DNA of 64,000 nt from Eubacterium sp. (GTDB lineage Bacteria > Bacillota > Clostridia > Oscillospirales > Acutalibacteraceae), in contig JAFWKC010000085.1 of assembly GCA_017514345.1 (NCBI GenBank), positions 1 through 64,000 of the forward strand, given 5' to 3'. The notes under the pieces are model-generated. The model searched no databases. It worked only from the letters and a program-made list of their open reading frames with translations, and was not told where the DNA came from. Of this stretch, positions 56,193-64,000 are shown piece after piece. Both the position numbers and the translations under genes were made by a program. The number at the start of each line of letters is the position of its first letter. Position 1 is the first letter of the stretch.

Positions 56193-57084
56193 TTTGTTTT
56201 CAACGCAGGATGAAAGAGATAACGCAGATAAGCCTGAAATAAGGGATATTGATATATCGCTGATTGATGATTTTCCTAACCATCCTTTCAAGGTTGCAGA
56301 AAACGAAGAATTATTTGAGCTTGCAGAAAGCATAAAGGAACAAGGAGTATTAATTCCTGCTATCGTTCGCCCGAAAGAGAACGGCAGATATGAAATGATT
56401 GCAGGACATCGCAGAAAACGAGCAAGCGAGCTTGCGGGTATTGATACTTTAAGATGTATCGTTTCGGATTTAGACGATGACGCTGCCACAATCATTATGG
56501 TAGATACAAACTTACGTCAGCGACAGCAGATATTGCCGAGCGAAAAAGCGAAGGCGTATAAGATGCGTTTAGAAGCGATGAACAGACAAGGCGAAAGGAC
56601 TGATTTAACTTTTTCCCCAGTGGGTAAAAAGTTATATTCCGACCAAACATTAGCCGAAGAAACAGGCGAAAGTAAAACGCAAATATATCGCATTATTCGT
56701 CTTAATAATCTTGTCCCCGAATTGCTTGAATTTGTTGACGAGGGCAAAATCGGACTACGCCCTGCCGTTGAGATGTCATATCTTGATGAGGACACGCAGC
56801 GAGATATAGTTGATGTAATTGACGAGAGCGAGTGTTTCCCGTCACACGCGCAGACAATCCGTATGAGAAAAGCGTTTGAGCAAGGCGAATTAACGCGCGA
56901 TGATGTTGTCGCCATAATGAACGAGGAAAAGCCAAACCAAGTGGAAAAAATTACCATCCGAAAAGACGATATAAGGAAATATATTCCGAAATCTGTAAAA
57001 CCGGATGATATGCAAAAGTTCATATGCGATGCAGTTAAACACTATGCAAAGCATCTTGAGAGAAAAAGAGAACAGGTCAGATAG
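56146..57084 (+). CDS. ParB-family partition protein of the integrative element
   Basis: A 312-residue ParB/Srx-fold protein. AGHRRKRASELAG near residue 85-97 is the nucleotide-binding ParB box II-type motif, preceded by PFKVAENEELFELAESIKEQGV. A helix-turn-helix region follows (SDQTLAEETGESKTQIYRI, about 165-183). It should bind a centromere-like site, perhaps the dyad just downstream. The ATG is preceded by AAGGAGGTG inside parA. Confidence 0.92.
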   Translation: MAKSNSTDFTLNKLDDLFSTQDERDNADKPEIRDIDISLIDDFPNHPFKVAENEELFELAESIKEQGVLIPAIVRPKENGRYEMIAGHRRKRASELAGIDTLRCIVSDLDDDAATIIMVDTNLRQRQQILPSEKAKAYKMRLEAMNRQGERTDLTFSPVGKKLYSDQTLAEETGESKTQIYRIIRLNNLVPELLEFVDEGKIGLRPAVEMSYLDEDTQRDIVDVIDESECFPSHAQTIRMRKAFEQGELTRDDVVAIMNEEKPNQVEKITIRKDDIRKYIPKSVKPDDMQKFICDAVKHYAKHLERKREQVR

Positions 57085-57086
57085 CA

Positions 57087-57116
57087 GGGGGAGTATGTTT
57101 TTTATGCTCCCCCTTT
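57087..57116 (+). terminator. Terminator after parB
   Basis: GGGGGAGTAT and ATGCTCCCCC pair around a T-rich loop, followed by a short T run. It ends the parAB transcript. Confidence 0.65.
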
Positions 57117-57132
57117 CTTACAATCTAACCCC

Positions 57133-57177
57133 TGAATACTAACAATACTTACCGAAATAAGAATTGATTAGTATTCA
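57133..57177. repeat. 10-bp perfect inverted repeat, candidate parS or operator
   Basis: TGAATACTAA (57133-57142) and TTAGTATTCA (57168-57177) are perfect inverted copies separated by 25 bases, located between the parB terminator and the lipoprotein gene. Partition operons often carry their centromere here. It does not resemble the chromosomal parS consensus. A regulator-binding site for the lipoprotein gene is the alternative. Confidence 0.5.
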
Positions 57178-57292
57178 ACTACACCCATTAAGAGATAACA
57201 ATTAAGAAGGTGATGCCTATGATTTGACTAAATAATCGCATCTTTGCTGTAATATGACAAATTTGGTAATATACAGTTAAGGAGGCGATGAT

Positions 57293-57901
57293 ATGAAAAA
57301 GATCGCAGTATTGGCGTTGTTAATCGCTGTAATCGTTCTTTCGGCTTGCAGTAACGCTGCGGATATTACGGAAAAGGATGTTTCTTTTTCGGTTAGTAAT
57401 ACAACAGTCGCTGAAATCACAAGTGAAGTTGATGTTACGAAAAACGCTGAAACTACGACAACCGAACCGTCAACTACAGAAATTTCGACAAAAAAACAGA
57501 TAAAAACAACGACAACTACTACGCAAAAACATCAAAAAGAAATGACCGCCGCAAAACCGCAGCAAAGCACAACAAAAAAGACAACCACTACGAAAAAGCC
57601 AACGACAACGAAGGCGGCTACAACAAAAAAGAAAGAAACGACCACGAAGAAGCAGACCACAACCAAAGCTAAAACCTGCACAGGAAATGGCAATCACAGC
57701 CAATCCTGCGGTAATATGGGCAGGTGGTTTAATTCAAGAAGCGAGGTCAAAGCCTACGTTGACAAGGAAATGAAATATTGGGCTGACTTGGAGGAAAGCG
57801 GACAGATTACCCGCGAGGAATACTACAAGAAATGCCCGTCGGGTTATGAGTGCTGGTCTTGTGCTTACTGCGGCAAGTGGACAGGTAATTTCAAGTACTA
57901 A
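57293..57901 (+). CDS. Thr/Lys-rich lipoprotein with cysteine-containing C-terminal domain
   Basis: A 202-residue secreted lipoprotein: signal peptide with lipobox LSAC, so it would be lipidated and cut after residue 18. Residues about 50-130 are almost only Thr, Lys, Glu and Ala, a long cell-wall-spanning linker. The C-terminal 70 residues hold six cysteines and several aromatic residues (CTGNGNHSQSCGNMGRWF, then CPSGYECWSCAYCGKW), suggesting disulfides or a metal site. The function is unknown. AAGGAGG lies upstream and a strong terminator downstream, so it is monocistronic. Confidence 0.8.
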   Translation: MKKIAVLALLIAVIVLSACSNAADITEKDVSFSVSNTTVAEITSEVDVTKNAETTTTEPSTTEISTKKQIKTTTTTTQKHQKEMTAAKPQQSTTKKTTTTKKPTTTKAATTKKKETTTKKQTTTKAKTCTGNGNHSQSCGNMGRWFNSRSEVKAYVDKEMKYWADLEESGQITREEYYKKCPSGYECWSCAYCGKWTGNFKY

Positions 57902-57921
57902 AACTAAATACTGAACTAATT

Positions 57922-57966
57922 AGAGGGAAGATTAATCGCTATGAGAAATCTTCCCTCTTTTTTTGT
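57922..57966 (+). terminator. Terminator after the lipoprotein gene
   Basis: A perfect 12-bp stem (57922-57933 with 57947-57958) is followed by eight T residues. It isolates the lipoprotein gene from the adhesin gene starting at 57985. Confidence 0.9.
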
Positions 57967-57984
57967 TTCAGGGAAAGGAAATCT

Positions 57985-60900
57985 ATGTTAAGAAAAACAA
58001 AAACGCTATTCAAAAGGGTCATAGCCTTTCTTCTTTCAGCGTTAATGCTCATGGCGGCAGTACCGCTTTCTGCATCAGCAGCAAGTGAAAATTTGGGCAG
58101 GGTTGCAGGCGGTAGCGATATGGATGTTGCTGTTTCGTGGCATTACGGACATCAGTTACATACCACAACTAAAAACGGAACAACCTATCCGCTGTTTTGT
58201 ATTGAATACGGAACTACCAGCCCGTCATCGTCATATCTGAAAGCGAGGAAGGCAGGCGCAAGTGCAAAGGTCATAACGGCAGCCAAGTGGATCTTTGCCG
58301 GCTATTATTTAGAACACGGTAACGATATTGATTGGAAAGATATGGCTATGTGCCAGAAAAAAGTCTGGAGCATTATGGGTGACAGTACCTCTTGGGATTT
58401 TTCAAGCAGCGATTATGACGATTGGATTGAAAACGCCGAAAAGAATATGAAAAGTCTTGATACAAAGCCGTCGTTTCATAATACCAATGTCGGCACTATT
58501 ACGGCAGGTACAAGCAAAACGATTACGGACTCCAACAAGGTCTTTAAGGACTATCCCGCATTTACCATCAACAAGAACGGTATCAAGATGGTACACGAAG
58601 CAGACACCAACAAACTCGTTATTACCATTGATAAAACTTGTACGAAAACCTCGTTTAAGATTAATAACGGTGATTACTACAAGGAAAATACGGGTGATGA
58701 CGACGAGCTTCTGCTCTTTTATCCCTACGGAAGCGAGGACTATCAGAAACTTGTGTATTCTGCCTACTATGACCCGATTTCATTTGCTCTTGACGGCAAT
58801 ATTGAGGTGCTTGGCTCTGCCAAACTGAAAAAGACTTCAGAGGACGGCAAGGTAAGCGGCATTAAGTTTACCATTACAGGCGATGACTTTTCAAAGACAA
58901 TGACTACAGATAGTAACGGCGAGTGGGAACTTGATTATCTCGTTCCCGGTAAATACACCGTTACAGAGGAAAGTATTGAACGCTATGTAACGCCGAGCAG
59001 CAAGACGATTACGGTTAAATCAGGCGAAACGGCAAGCGTGTCTTTCAGTAACATTCTCAAGAAGTTCCGTGTAACTGTCAGTAAGGAAGATGCGGAAAAG
59101 AAAAACGCGCAGGGCGACGCAACGCTTGCAGGAGCAACCTACGGCATATATAACGGCGGAACGCTTGTTGATACCTATACCACCGACAGCAACGGTAAGT
59201 TTACCACCTCATACTATGTGTGCGGTGATAATTGGACGGTTAAGGAAATCAGTCCGAGCGAAGGCTACTTGCTTGATAAGAGCGTGTATAACGTCGGCGC
59301 ACAGGCAAGGTTATACACCGTTGAATACAACACCACAAGCAACACTGTTAAAGAGCAGGTTATCAAAGGTAATATCTCAATCATTAAGCACAGTGATGAC
59401 GGCTCAACGCAGATTGAAACACCTGAGCCCGAAGCAGAATTTCAGGTTTATCTCAAATCGGCTGGCTCATACGCAAATGCAAATTCAGACGAGAGAGATA
59501 TTCTTGATTGCAACAATGACGGCTTTGCACAGTCAAAAGACCTGCCTTATGGCGTTTATACCGTTCATCAGACCAAAGGCGTTGACGGTTCGGAGTTTAT
59601 TCAGGACTTTGATGTGTTTATCGCTGAAAACGGCAAGACATACAAATATCTGATTAACAATGCGCCGTTCAAGGCATATCTGAAAATCACAAAGGTTGAC
59701 CGAGAAACAAGAAAAGCCGTTGCTTATGCAGGTGCAGGATTTGAAATCTACGATTCAAGCGGCAAAAAAGTGTCGCAAACCTTCACCTATCCGAAAAAGA
59801 CAACCATCAGCACTTACTACACAAACTCTGACGGTTATCTCATTACCCCTGAAAAGCTCGACTACGGCAAAAACTACACGCTCGTTGAGGTGCAGGCACC
59901 CTACGGATATGTAGTTGACAATACGCCTATCAAGTTCAATGTGACGAGAGATAACTCTGAATACGAGGATGCATTAACCATTATCAAGGTTAATCGTGAC
60001 AATATCGCTCAAAAAGGTATTGTCGAGATTACGAAATCAGGAGAAGTGTTTGCAAGCGCCGAGAACACAGACAACATTTACACTCCTGTTTATGAGGAGC
60101 AAAACCTCAAAGGCGCAGTATTTGATGTGTTTGCCGCAGAGGATATTGTAACGCCTGACGGAACGCTACGCTATCAGCAGGGCGAGCAGGTTGACGAAAT
60201 CACTACGGGTGATGTCGGTATTGCTAAAACAAGGCAGCTTTATCTCGGCAAGTACACCGTAGTTGAGAAAACTGCACCCGACACCTTCTACAATTCAAAC
60301 CAACAGTATGATGTTGAACTTATCTATGCAGGACAGGAAGTCGCTGTAACAAGCACGGCGTTATCCGCTTTCAATGAACGACAGAGAGTGAAACTCTCGC
60401 TTATTAAGAGCATTGAAAAGGACAAAATATACAAAATCGGTGATAGCGACGAAATTGAAGCAGTACAGTTTGGCATTTATGCTGCCGTAGATGTAACCGC
60501 AGCCGATGGTTCGGTAATTCCTGCAAACTCATTAATCACAATAGGAAACTGTAATAAAGACGGAAACATCGTCTTTGACTGCGACCTTCCTATCGGCTTT
60601 ATTTGGTACGCACAGGAAATCGCAACAGATAAGCATTATGTCTTATCAAACGAGCAGTACTTCTTCGATACGATGTATGCAGGACAGAGCGTTGATGTTC
60701 TTGACATTGTTATCAACGAGGGTAATCCCGTTGAGAACAAACTTATATACGGCAAGGTTAAGGGCTATAAAATTGACCGTGAAACTCAAAAACCGATTAA
60801 AAATGTTGTTTTCGGTATTTTCAAAAGTGATGAAACAGAGTTCACATACAAGACGGCAATCACAACGGCTAAAACCGATAAGAACGGCGTATTTGAGTTT

Positions 60901-61551
60901 AATAACGTTCCCTACGGTGCGTGGATTATCCGTGAACTGAAAGCGGCTGACGGTTACCTTGACTATACGGATATACACCATATTGAAATTGACCGTAACG
61001 AAAAGGTCATTGAGATGAATATCGTTAATGACAAAATACCCGAACTCAAAACGACGGCTTCTGTGGACGGTAAAAAGACCGTATCTACAAAGAAGGCGTT
61101 TACTATTACCGACACGGTTGAGTATCAGCACCTTATCCCCGGTAAAGAATATACGGTTAAAGGTGTGCTGATGGACAAGTCCACAGGTAAAGAGCTTGTC
61201 GTTGACAGCAAAATCATAAAAAGCGAAGTAACCTTTGTGCCTGAAGCACCAAGCGGAACTGTTGATGTTACCTTTACTATTGACGGAAAGTTTATCACCA
61301 AAACAACGGATATTGTTGTCTTTGAAACGCTTTACAAGGAAGGCGTTGAACTCGCCTCCCACGCAGATATTAAAGACGAAGGACAGACCGTAACGGTTAA
61401 AGTGACCGTCAAGAAAACAAAGATACCCAAGACGGGCGATGACAGAGATTACAGAACGCTTGTGACGATTCTGGGTGGCAGTATTTTCGCTGCGCTCTGC
61501 CTTGCGTATTACCTTATCAGGAAGAAGAAAAAGGAAGGAGCGAAGAAATGA
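57985..61551 (+). CDS. Sortase-anchored adhesin with thioester, Cna-B and TQ (VaFE) domains
   Basis: A 1188-residue surface protein. A signal peptide (about 1-33) precedes a thioester-type domain with FCIEYG (Cys72) and MCQKKVW (Gln124), whose internal Cys-Gln thioester could bind host amines covalently. Several Cna-B/SpaA-like domains follow from about 265 to 1020, each with the lysine-bearing start (KLKKTSEDG, ITKVDRETRKAV, IIKHSDDG) and a YxVxE end, likely crosslinked by isopeptide bonds. A TQ/VaFE domain (about 1025-1135) ends VVFETLYKEG and DEGQTV, the ester-bond type. The C-terminus is IPKTGD (1147-1152), a membrane helix and a basic tail for sortase anchoring. It would decorate cells carrying the element. 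Confidence 0.9.
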   Translation: MLRKTKTLFKRVIAFLLSALMLMAAVPLSASAASENLGRVAGGSDMDVAVSWHYGHQLHTTTKNGTTYPLFCIEYGTTSPSSSYLKARKAGASAKVITAAKWIFAGYYLEHGNDIDWKDMAMCQKKVWSIMGDSTSWDFSSSDYDDWIENAEKNMKSLDTKPSFHNTNVGTITAGTSKTITDSNKVFKDYPAFTINKNGIKMVHEADTNKLVITIDKTCTKTSFKINNGDYYKENTGDDDELLLFYPYGSEDYQKLVYSAYYDPISFALDGNIEVLGSAKLKKTSEDGKVSGIKFTITGDDFSKTMTTDSNGEWELDYLVPGKYTVTEESIERYVTPSSKTITVKSGETASVSFSNILKKFRVTVSKEDAEKKNAQGDATLAGATYGIYNGGTLVDTYTTDSNGKFTTSYYVCGDNWTVKEISPSEGYLLDKSVYNVGAQARLYTVEYNTTSNTVKEQVIKGNISIIKHSDDGSTQIETPEPEAEFQVYLKSAGSYANANSDERDILDCNNDGFAQSKDLPYGVYTVHQTKGVDGSEFIQDFDVFIAENGKTYKYLINNAPFKAYLKITKVDRETRKAVAYAGAGFEIYDSSGKKVSQTFTYPKKTTISTYYTNSDGYLITPEKLDYGKNYTLVEVQAPYGYVVDNTPIKFNVTRDNSEYEDALTIIKVNRDNIAQKGIVEITKSGEVFASAENTDNIYTPVYEEQNLKGAVFDVFAAEDIVTPDGTLRYQQGEQVDEITTGDVGIAKTRQLYLGKYTVVEKTAPDTFYNSNQQYDVELIYAGQEVAVTSTALSAFNERQRVKLSLIKSIEKDKIYKIGDSDEIEAVQFGIYAAVDVTAADGSVIPANSLITIGNCNKDGNIVFDCDLPIGFIWYAQEIATDKHYVLSNEQYFFDTMYAGQSVDVLDIVINEGNPVENKLIYGKVKGYKIDRETQKPIKNVVFGIFKSDETEFTYKTAITTAKTDKNGVFEFNNVPYGAWIIRELKAADGYLDYTDIHHIEIDRNEKVIEMNIVNDKIPELKTTASVDGKKTVSTKKAFTITDTVEYQHLIPGKEYTVKGVLMDKSTGKELVVDSKIIKSEVTFVPEAPSGTVDVTFTIDGKFITKTTDIVVFETLYKEGVELASHADIKDEGQTVTVKVTVKKTKIPKTGDDRDYRTLVTILGGSIFAALCLAYYLIRKKKKEGAKK

Positions 61552-61640
61552 CAGCAAAAGCAATTATCGGAATTGCTGCGGTTGCGCTTGTAATCGCAGC
61601 GATTGTTATTATGCAGCTTAAAAACAGAAAAAGCGATTAA
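61548..61640 (+). CDS. 30-residue single-helix membrane peptide
   Basis: The ATG overlaps the adhesin stop (ATGA), with GGAAGGAGCGAAGAA as ribosome binding site. The product is MTAKAI followed by a hydrophobic helix (about residues 6-22) and a basic tail ending KNRKSD. Tight coupling to the adhesin and the clean membrane topology make it a credible small protein. It could help adhesin export or be part of a membrane complex; this is inference only. Confidence 0.65.
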   Translation: MTAKAIIGIAAVALVIAAIVIMQLKNRKSD

Positions 61641-61655
61641 GCGGAAAGGTTGTTT

Positions 61656-62564
61656 ATGAATACTACAGAAAACAAGCACATTATCATTGATTGCGAAATC
61701 AGGGGATTTGATAGAAAACTCTGCCATAAGAAAAACGCTGAAGAATTCTTTTACCTGACGAAAAAAGGTTTTAAGAATTATTCCGACAGCTCGAAGGAAC
61801 CGATTACTGTAATCGGCGATGTGTTTATCAGACGCAGGAAACCCGAAAACATCAAGGTCGAGGGCGACGTTATCGGCATCGTTAAGATACCGTACTCATA
61901 CAAGTATCTTCACGAGCATTACGATGCTTCAGATGATGATTATCCCATTTACAAGACAAAAAAGCAGTGGCGCAGGACTATCGGCTATGCACAGCTTGAA
62001 AATCATCAGTTTGTGAGATTGGTGAAATTTGATGCAAGGTTTTTGCTTATTATCCTCTTGCTTCTGTTTGTGCTTATCCCTTGCTTGTTCAAGTTTTGCT
62101 CCGATATTAAGCCGATTGACATCGTTTCGGGCGAAGCAATTACTGATAATGTAAAAACACCTGAACAATCTCCTATTTGTTATTATGAGCCCTTTGAAGA
62201 AGTTACGGTGCTGACAAAAGATAATCCCGAACTGTCCTTGAAAAATGTTGCTTCAAATTACAAAACATACTTTGTATCGTATGAAATCTATATTAACGGA
62301 GTGGCAATTAAGGATAAAGGCGGAAAGGTATTTACTACGGGAGCCATTCCTCCCGATAAGCAAGTGAAAATTAATCTGTGGAAAAAGCTGAAACAGGGCA
62401 ATTATACGCTTGAAGTCAAAGCAACCGATTATGACTATACAATTTTGAAGGAACTTACTGACAATAGAAGTAAATACAGCGACAAGGATTATCAGTCGCT
62501 TTTGAACGAGGCCACAAAGCCTGTTCATCACACATTAAGCACAACACTTATTATTAAAAAATGA
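61656..62564 (+). CDS. Single-pass membrane protein of unknown function (302 aa)
   Basis: I do not recognise a family. The N-terminal about 125 residues are soluble, charged and presumably cytoplasmic. One membrane helix lies at about 128-150 (LLIILLLLFVLIPCLFKF). The C-terminal about 150 residues face outside and look like a beta-sandwich (YFVSYEIYINGV, KQGNYTLEVKATDYD). I use ATG 61656, six bases past GGAAAGGT, rather than the TTG two codons upstream. It lies between the adhesin and the leucine-rich protein in one run. Confidence 0.72.
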   Translation: MNTTENKHIIIDCEIRGFDRKLCHKKNAEEFFYLTKKGFKNYSDSSKEPITVIGDVFIRRRKPENIKVEGDVIGIVKIPYSYKYLHEHYDASDDDYPIYKTKKQWRRTIGYAQLENHQFVRLVKFDARFLLIILLLLFVLIPCLFKFCSDIKPIDIVSGEAITDNVKTPEQSPICYYEPFEEVTVLTKDNPELSLKNVASNYKTYFVSYEIYINGVAIKDKGGKVFTTGAIPPDKQVKINLWKKLKQGNYTLEVKATDYDYTILKELTDNRSKYSDKDYQSLLNEATKPVHHTLSTTLIIKK

Positions 62565-62577
62565 AAGGACTAACTTT

Positions 62578-64000
62578 ATGAAAAAGACATTTTCAAAAAT
62601 CTTCGCTGCTGTAATGGCAGTAATTTCAATTCTTATGACCACCGTTCCCGCTATTGCAGCAGAAGCGGTTAATTCAACAGCGTCGAGAGGAAGCGACATC
62701 GCCGTAATTGATGACAACTCGTTTTCGGTTGCAGGCGTTGACTCAACACAAAATCAGAAATCTGAATATGAGTCGTATAACCTTAACGGAAACGATATTG
62801 TAAGCAACGTGAATGTTTACGGCACAGTTGCAGAGGGCTCAAATGTTTACGACCCTGAAAATCCTGACGCAGACGATAACGGTTTTGTAAACGGTAAAAT
62901 TCAGGTAGGCGTTCCGACAACAATCATTATCGGCGGCACGCCTAATGCACAGGGATACTATACAGGCGCAGCTTCGGGAAGAGTAAAGGGTAACATTTCC
63001 GGTTCTACGGTTATCAATGTTATCCCCGACAGTTCTGCAACCCTTAAATCAGAGGGAAAAGAAGATGTTGTCGCAACAATTGAGCAGGACTATGAGGAGT
63101 TTACAGTTGCCACATCAGAGTATTCAGGCGACAAGGTAAACAAATCGGTAACTCCCGAATTCAATGACGATGCAGTGTTCAACGTTGAGGTTAAAACAAA
63201 GGACATTTCAGCAGGTTCATGGCACGGAACCTTTAACTACAACATCTCACTTCTTTCATCAGACAAGGCTTCTCTCGGCAGAAAGGTTACCTCTTGGAAT
63301 ATTTCAGCAACAGATAACGACAATGTATGGATGACATACTATCAGCCGAGAAACGTTGCGCCTAAAACAAGTTCTACTACCGTTACAACCTACGAAGACG
63401 GAACGGTTGTTGTGTCAGGCACAGGCAATATGGAAAATAACGTCAATAGTCTTTTCTATGACCTTGACGCGATGAGCGAATATGCAAACAAGTGCTATTG
63501 GGAAAATGTTCAGGACACTCTCACGGAAGAAGAATATGCGAAGTTGCTTGAATATGTTGAAGTAGGAACTCCGATATATGTGTATGAAAGCGCAGGAAGT
63601 GCAGTGTTCTCTGATGAAATGAACGCTTTACCGCAGGAAGCAAGACAGATTGCACAGAAGGCGTGGAGTCTGAATTGGATTAATGAAAGCAAATACAAGA
63701 TTTATCATCCTAAAAAAATCATCATTGAAGATGGTGTAACAAACATATCTGATAGTGCTTTTTCTTGGTGTAACGAAGCCACAAGCGTTACTATCGGTAA
63801 TGATGTAACAACCATTGGCAAATGTGCTTTTCAGAGTTGCTATAACCTTACAGAAATCAGAATGCCTGAATCTATTACGGAAATCGGCGCAAGTGCATTT
63901 GCGGGTTGCGGTAAAGTAGAAAGCATCAGACTTGGTGCTAATGTTACTACAATTAAAAATAATGCATTTAGCACAAGTGCAAAAACAATTTATTGTGCAA
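62578..64000 (+). CDS. BspA-like leucine-rich-repeat surface protein, partial at right edge
   Basis: The frame stays open from ATG 62578 (after GAAAGGAC) to the edge, so at least 474 residues are encoded. A signal peptide ends near AIAAEA. Residues about 30-370 form an extracellular region without a clear family. From about 380 the LRR_5/BspA pattern begins: IIIEDGVTNISDSAFSWC, VTIGNDVTTIGKCAFQSC, IRMPESITEIGASAFAGC, IRLGANVTTIKNNAF. Such repeats often mediate host or matrix binding. The end, with any anchor, lies outside the window. Confidence 0.85.
   Translation, partial: MKKTFSKIFAAVMAVISILMTTVPAIAAEAVNSTASRGSDIAVIDDNSFSVAGVDSTQNQKSEYESYNLNGNDIVSNVNVYGTVAEGSNVYDPENPDADDNGFVNGKIQVGVPTTIIIGGTPNAQGYYTGAASGRVKGNISGSTVINVIPDSSATLKSEGKEDVVATIEQDYEEFTVATSEYSGDKVNKSVTPEFNDDAVFNVEVKTKDISAGSWHGTFNYNISLLSSDKASLGRKVTSWNISATDNDNVWMTYYQPRNVAPKTSSTTVTTYEDGTVVVSGTGNMENNVNSLFYDLDAMSEYANKCYWENVQDTLTEEEYAKLLEYVEVGTPIYVYESAGSAVFSDEMNALPQEARQIAQKAWSLNWINESKYKIYHPKKIIIEDGVTNISDSAFSWCNEATSVTIGNDVTTIGKCAFQSCYNLTEIRMPESITEIGASAFAGCGKVESIRLGANVTTIKNNAFSTSAKTIYCA

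Larger units (their letters stand above)
55138..64000 (+). mobile_element. Left part of an integrative (conjugative) element inserted in the spore-protein gene
   Basis: From the point where the spore-protein reading frame breaks to the right edge, all genes are plus-strand and of mobile-element type: ParA, ParB, lipoprotein, sortase-anchored adhesin, a membrane peptide, membrane protein and leucine-rich surface protein. ParA/ParB near one end and Cna-B adhesins are common in clostridial conjugative elements of the Tn1549/CTn kind. No integrase, relaxase or coupling protein is in view; they would lie beyond 64000. The left junction is placed at about 55137-55140 by inference. Confidence 0.65.

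Noticed and set aside
60646..61563. 305-codon minus-strand frame opposite the adhesin
   Set aside because: Antisense to confirmed Cna-B and TQ domains, with no ribosome binding site or family signature.

Overview
The window looks like the chromosome of a low-to-mid GC Gram-positive anaerobe of the Clostridia, probably a gut Oscillospiraceae/Ruminococcus-like bacterium. This is inferred from the YggS-SepF-DivIVA-IleS-LspA-RluD gene order, a fragment of a small acid-soluble spore protein gene, AGGAGG-type ribosome binding sites, frequent TTG/GTG starts, sortase-type surface proteins and two mobile elements of clostridial type. No rRNA, tRNA or CRISPR array was found.

Layout. (1) 1-4190: a large secreted repeat protein plus a small unknown protein. 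(2) About 4200-8330: a compact integrated mobilizable element with promoter, structured leader ending in a terminator, small conserved protein, oriT-like dyads, MobV relaxase, TnpW-like protein and large serine recombinase. (3) 8345-10074: malQ on the minus strand. (4) 10046-27555: one long tightly packed plus-strand housekeeping run (miaB, YlbF-family gene, mutS, mutL, miaA, HlyD-like adaptor, yggS, sepF, divIVA, ileS, lspA, rluD, HAD phosphatase, nfo, GNAT). (5) 27560-30170: a membrane-anchored carboxylesterase and a ferredoxin-nitroreductase on the minus strand.

(6) 30242-47969: a nonulosonic-acid glycan locus. An LegB-like dehydratase, LegC-like aminotransferase, CBS-nucleotidyltransferase of PtmE type, NeuD/LegH, NeuB/LegI, NeuC/LegG and NeuA/LegF together make a coherent route to a CMP-legionaminic-acid-like sugar. 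The locus also holds two Gfo/Idh oxidoreductases, two O-acyltransferases, a polyprenyl-phosphate type GT2, an amidotransferase of PseA/WbpG type, and two glycosyltransferases carrying the bacterial sialyltransferase motifs. Its first gene (ATP-grasp) carries a one-base frameshift. The promoter of the minus-strand arm lies between 13-bp inverted repeats.

(7) 48044-48997: a phage-tail-like protein with a collagen-like Gly-X-Y tract. (8) 49181-54747: a four-gene minus-strand operon encoding a stand-alone DUF2156 aminoacyl-lipid-synthase-like protein, a MATE transporter fused to a degenerate RsbW-type ATPase domain, a GNAT acetyltransferase, and a membrane sensor-PP2C phosphatase fused to an intact RsbW-type ATPase domain. 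This combination is my best candidate for an undescribed system: a partner-switch-controlled lipid modification and export module.

(9) 55051-64000: a spore-protein gene cut off after 31 codons, followed by the left part of an integrative element that runs off the right edge (ParA, ParB, a Thr/Lys-rich lipoprotein, a thioester/Cna-B/TQ-domain sortase-anchored adhesin, a 30-residue membrane peptide, a membrane protein and a BspA-like leucine-rich-repeat surface protein). The element probably disrupts the spore gene, recalling the intervening elements found in sporulation genes of other Firmicutes.
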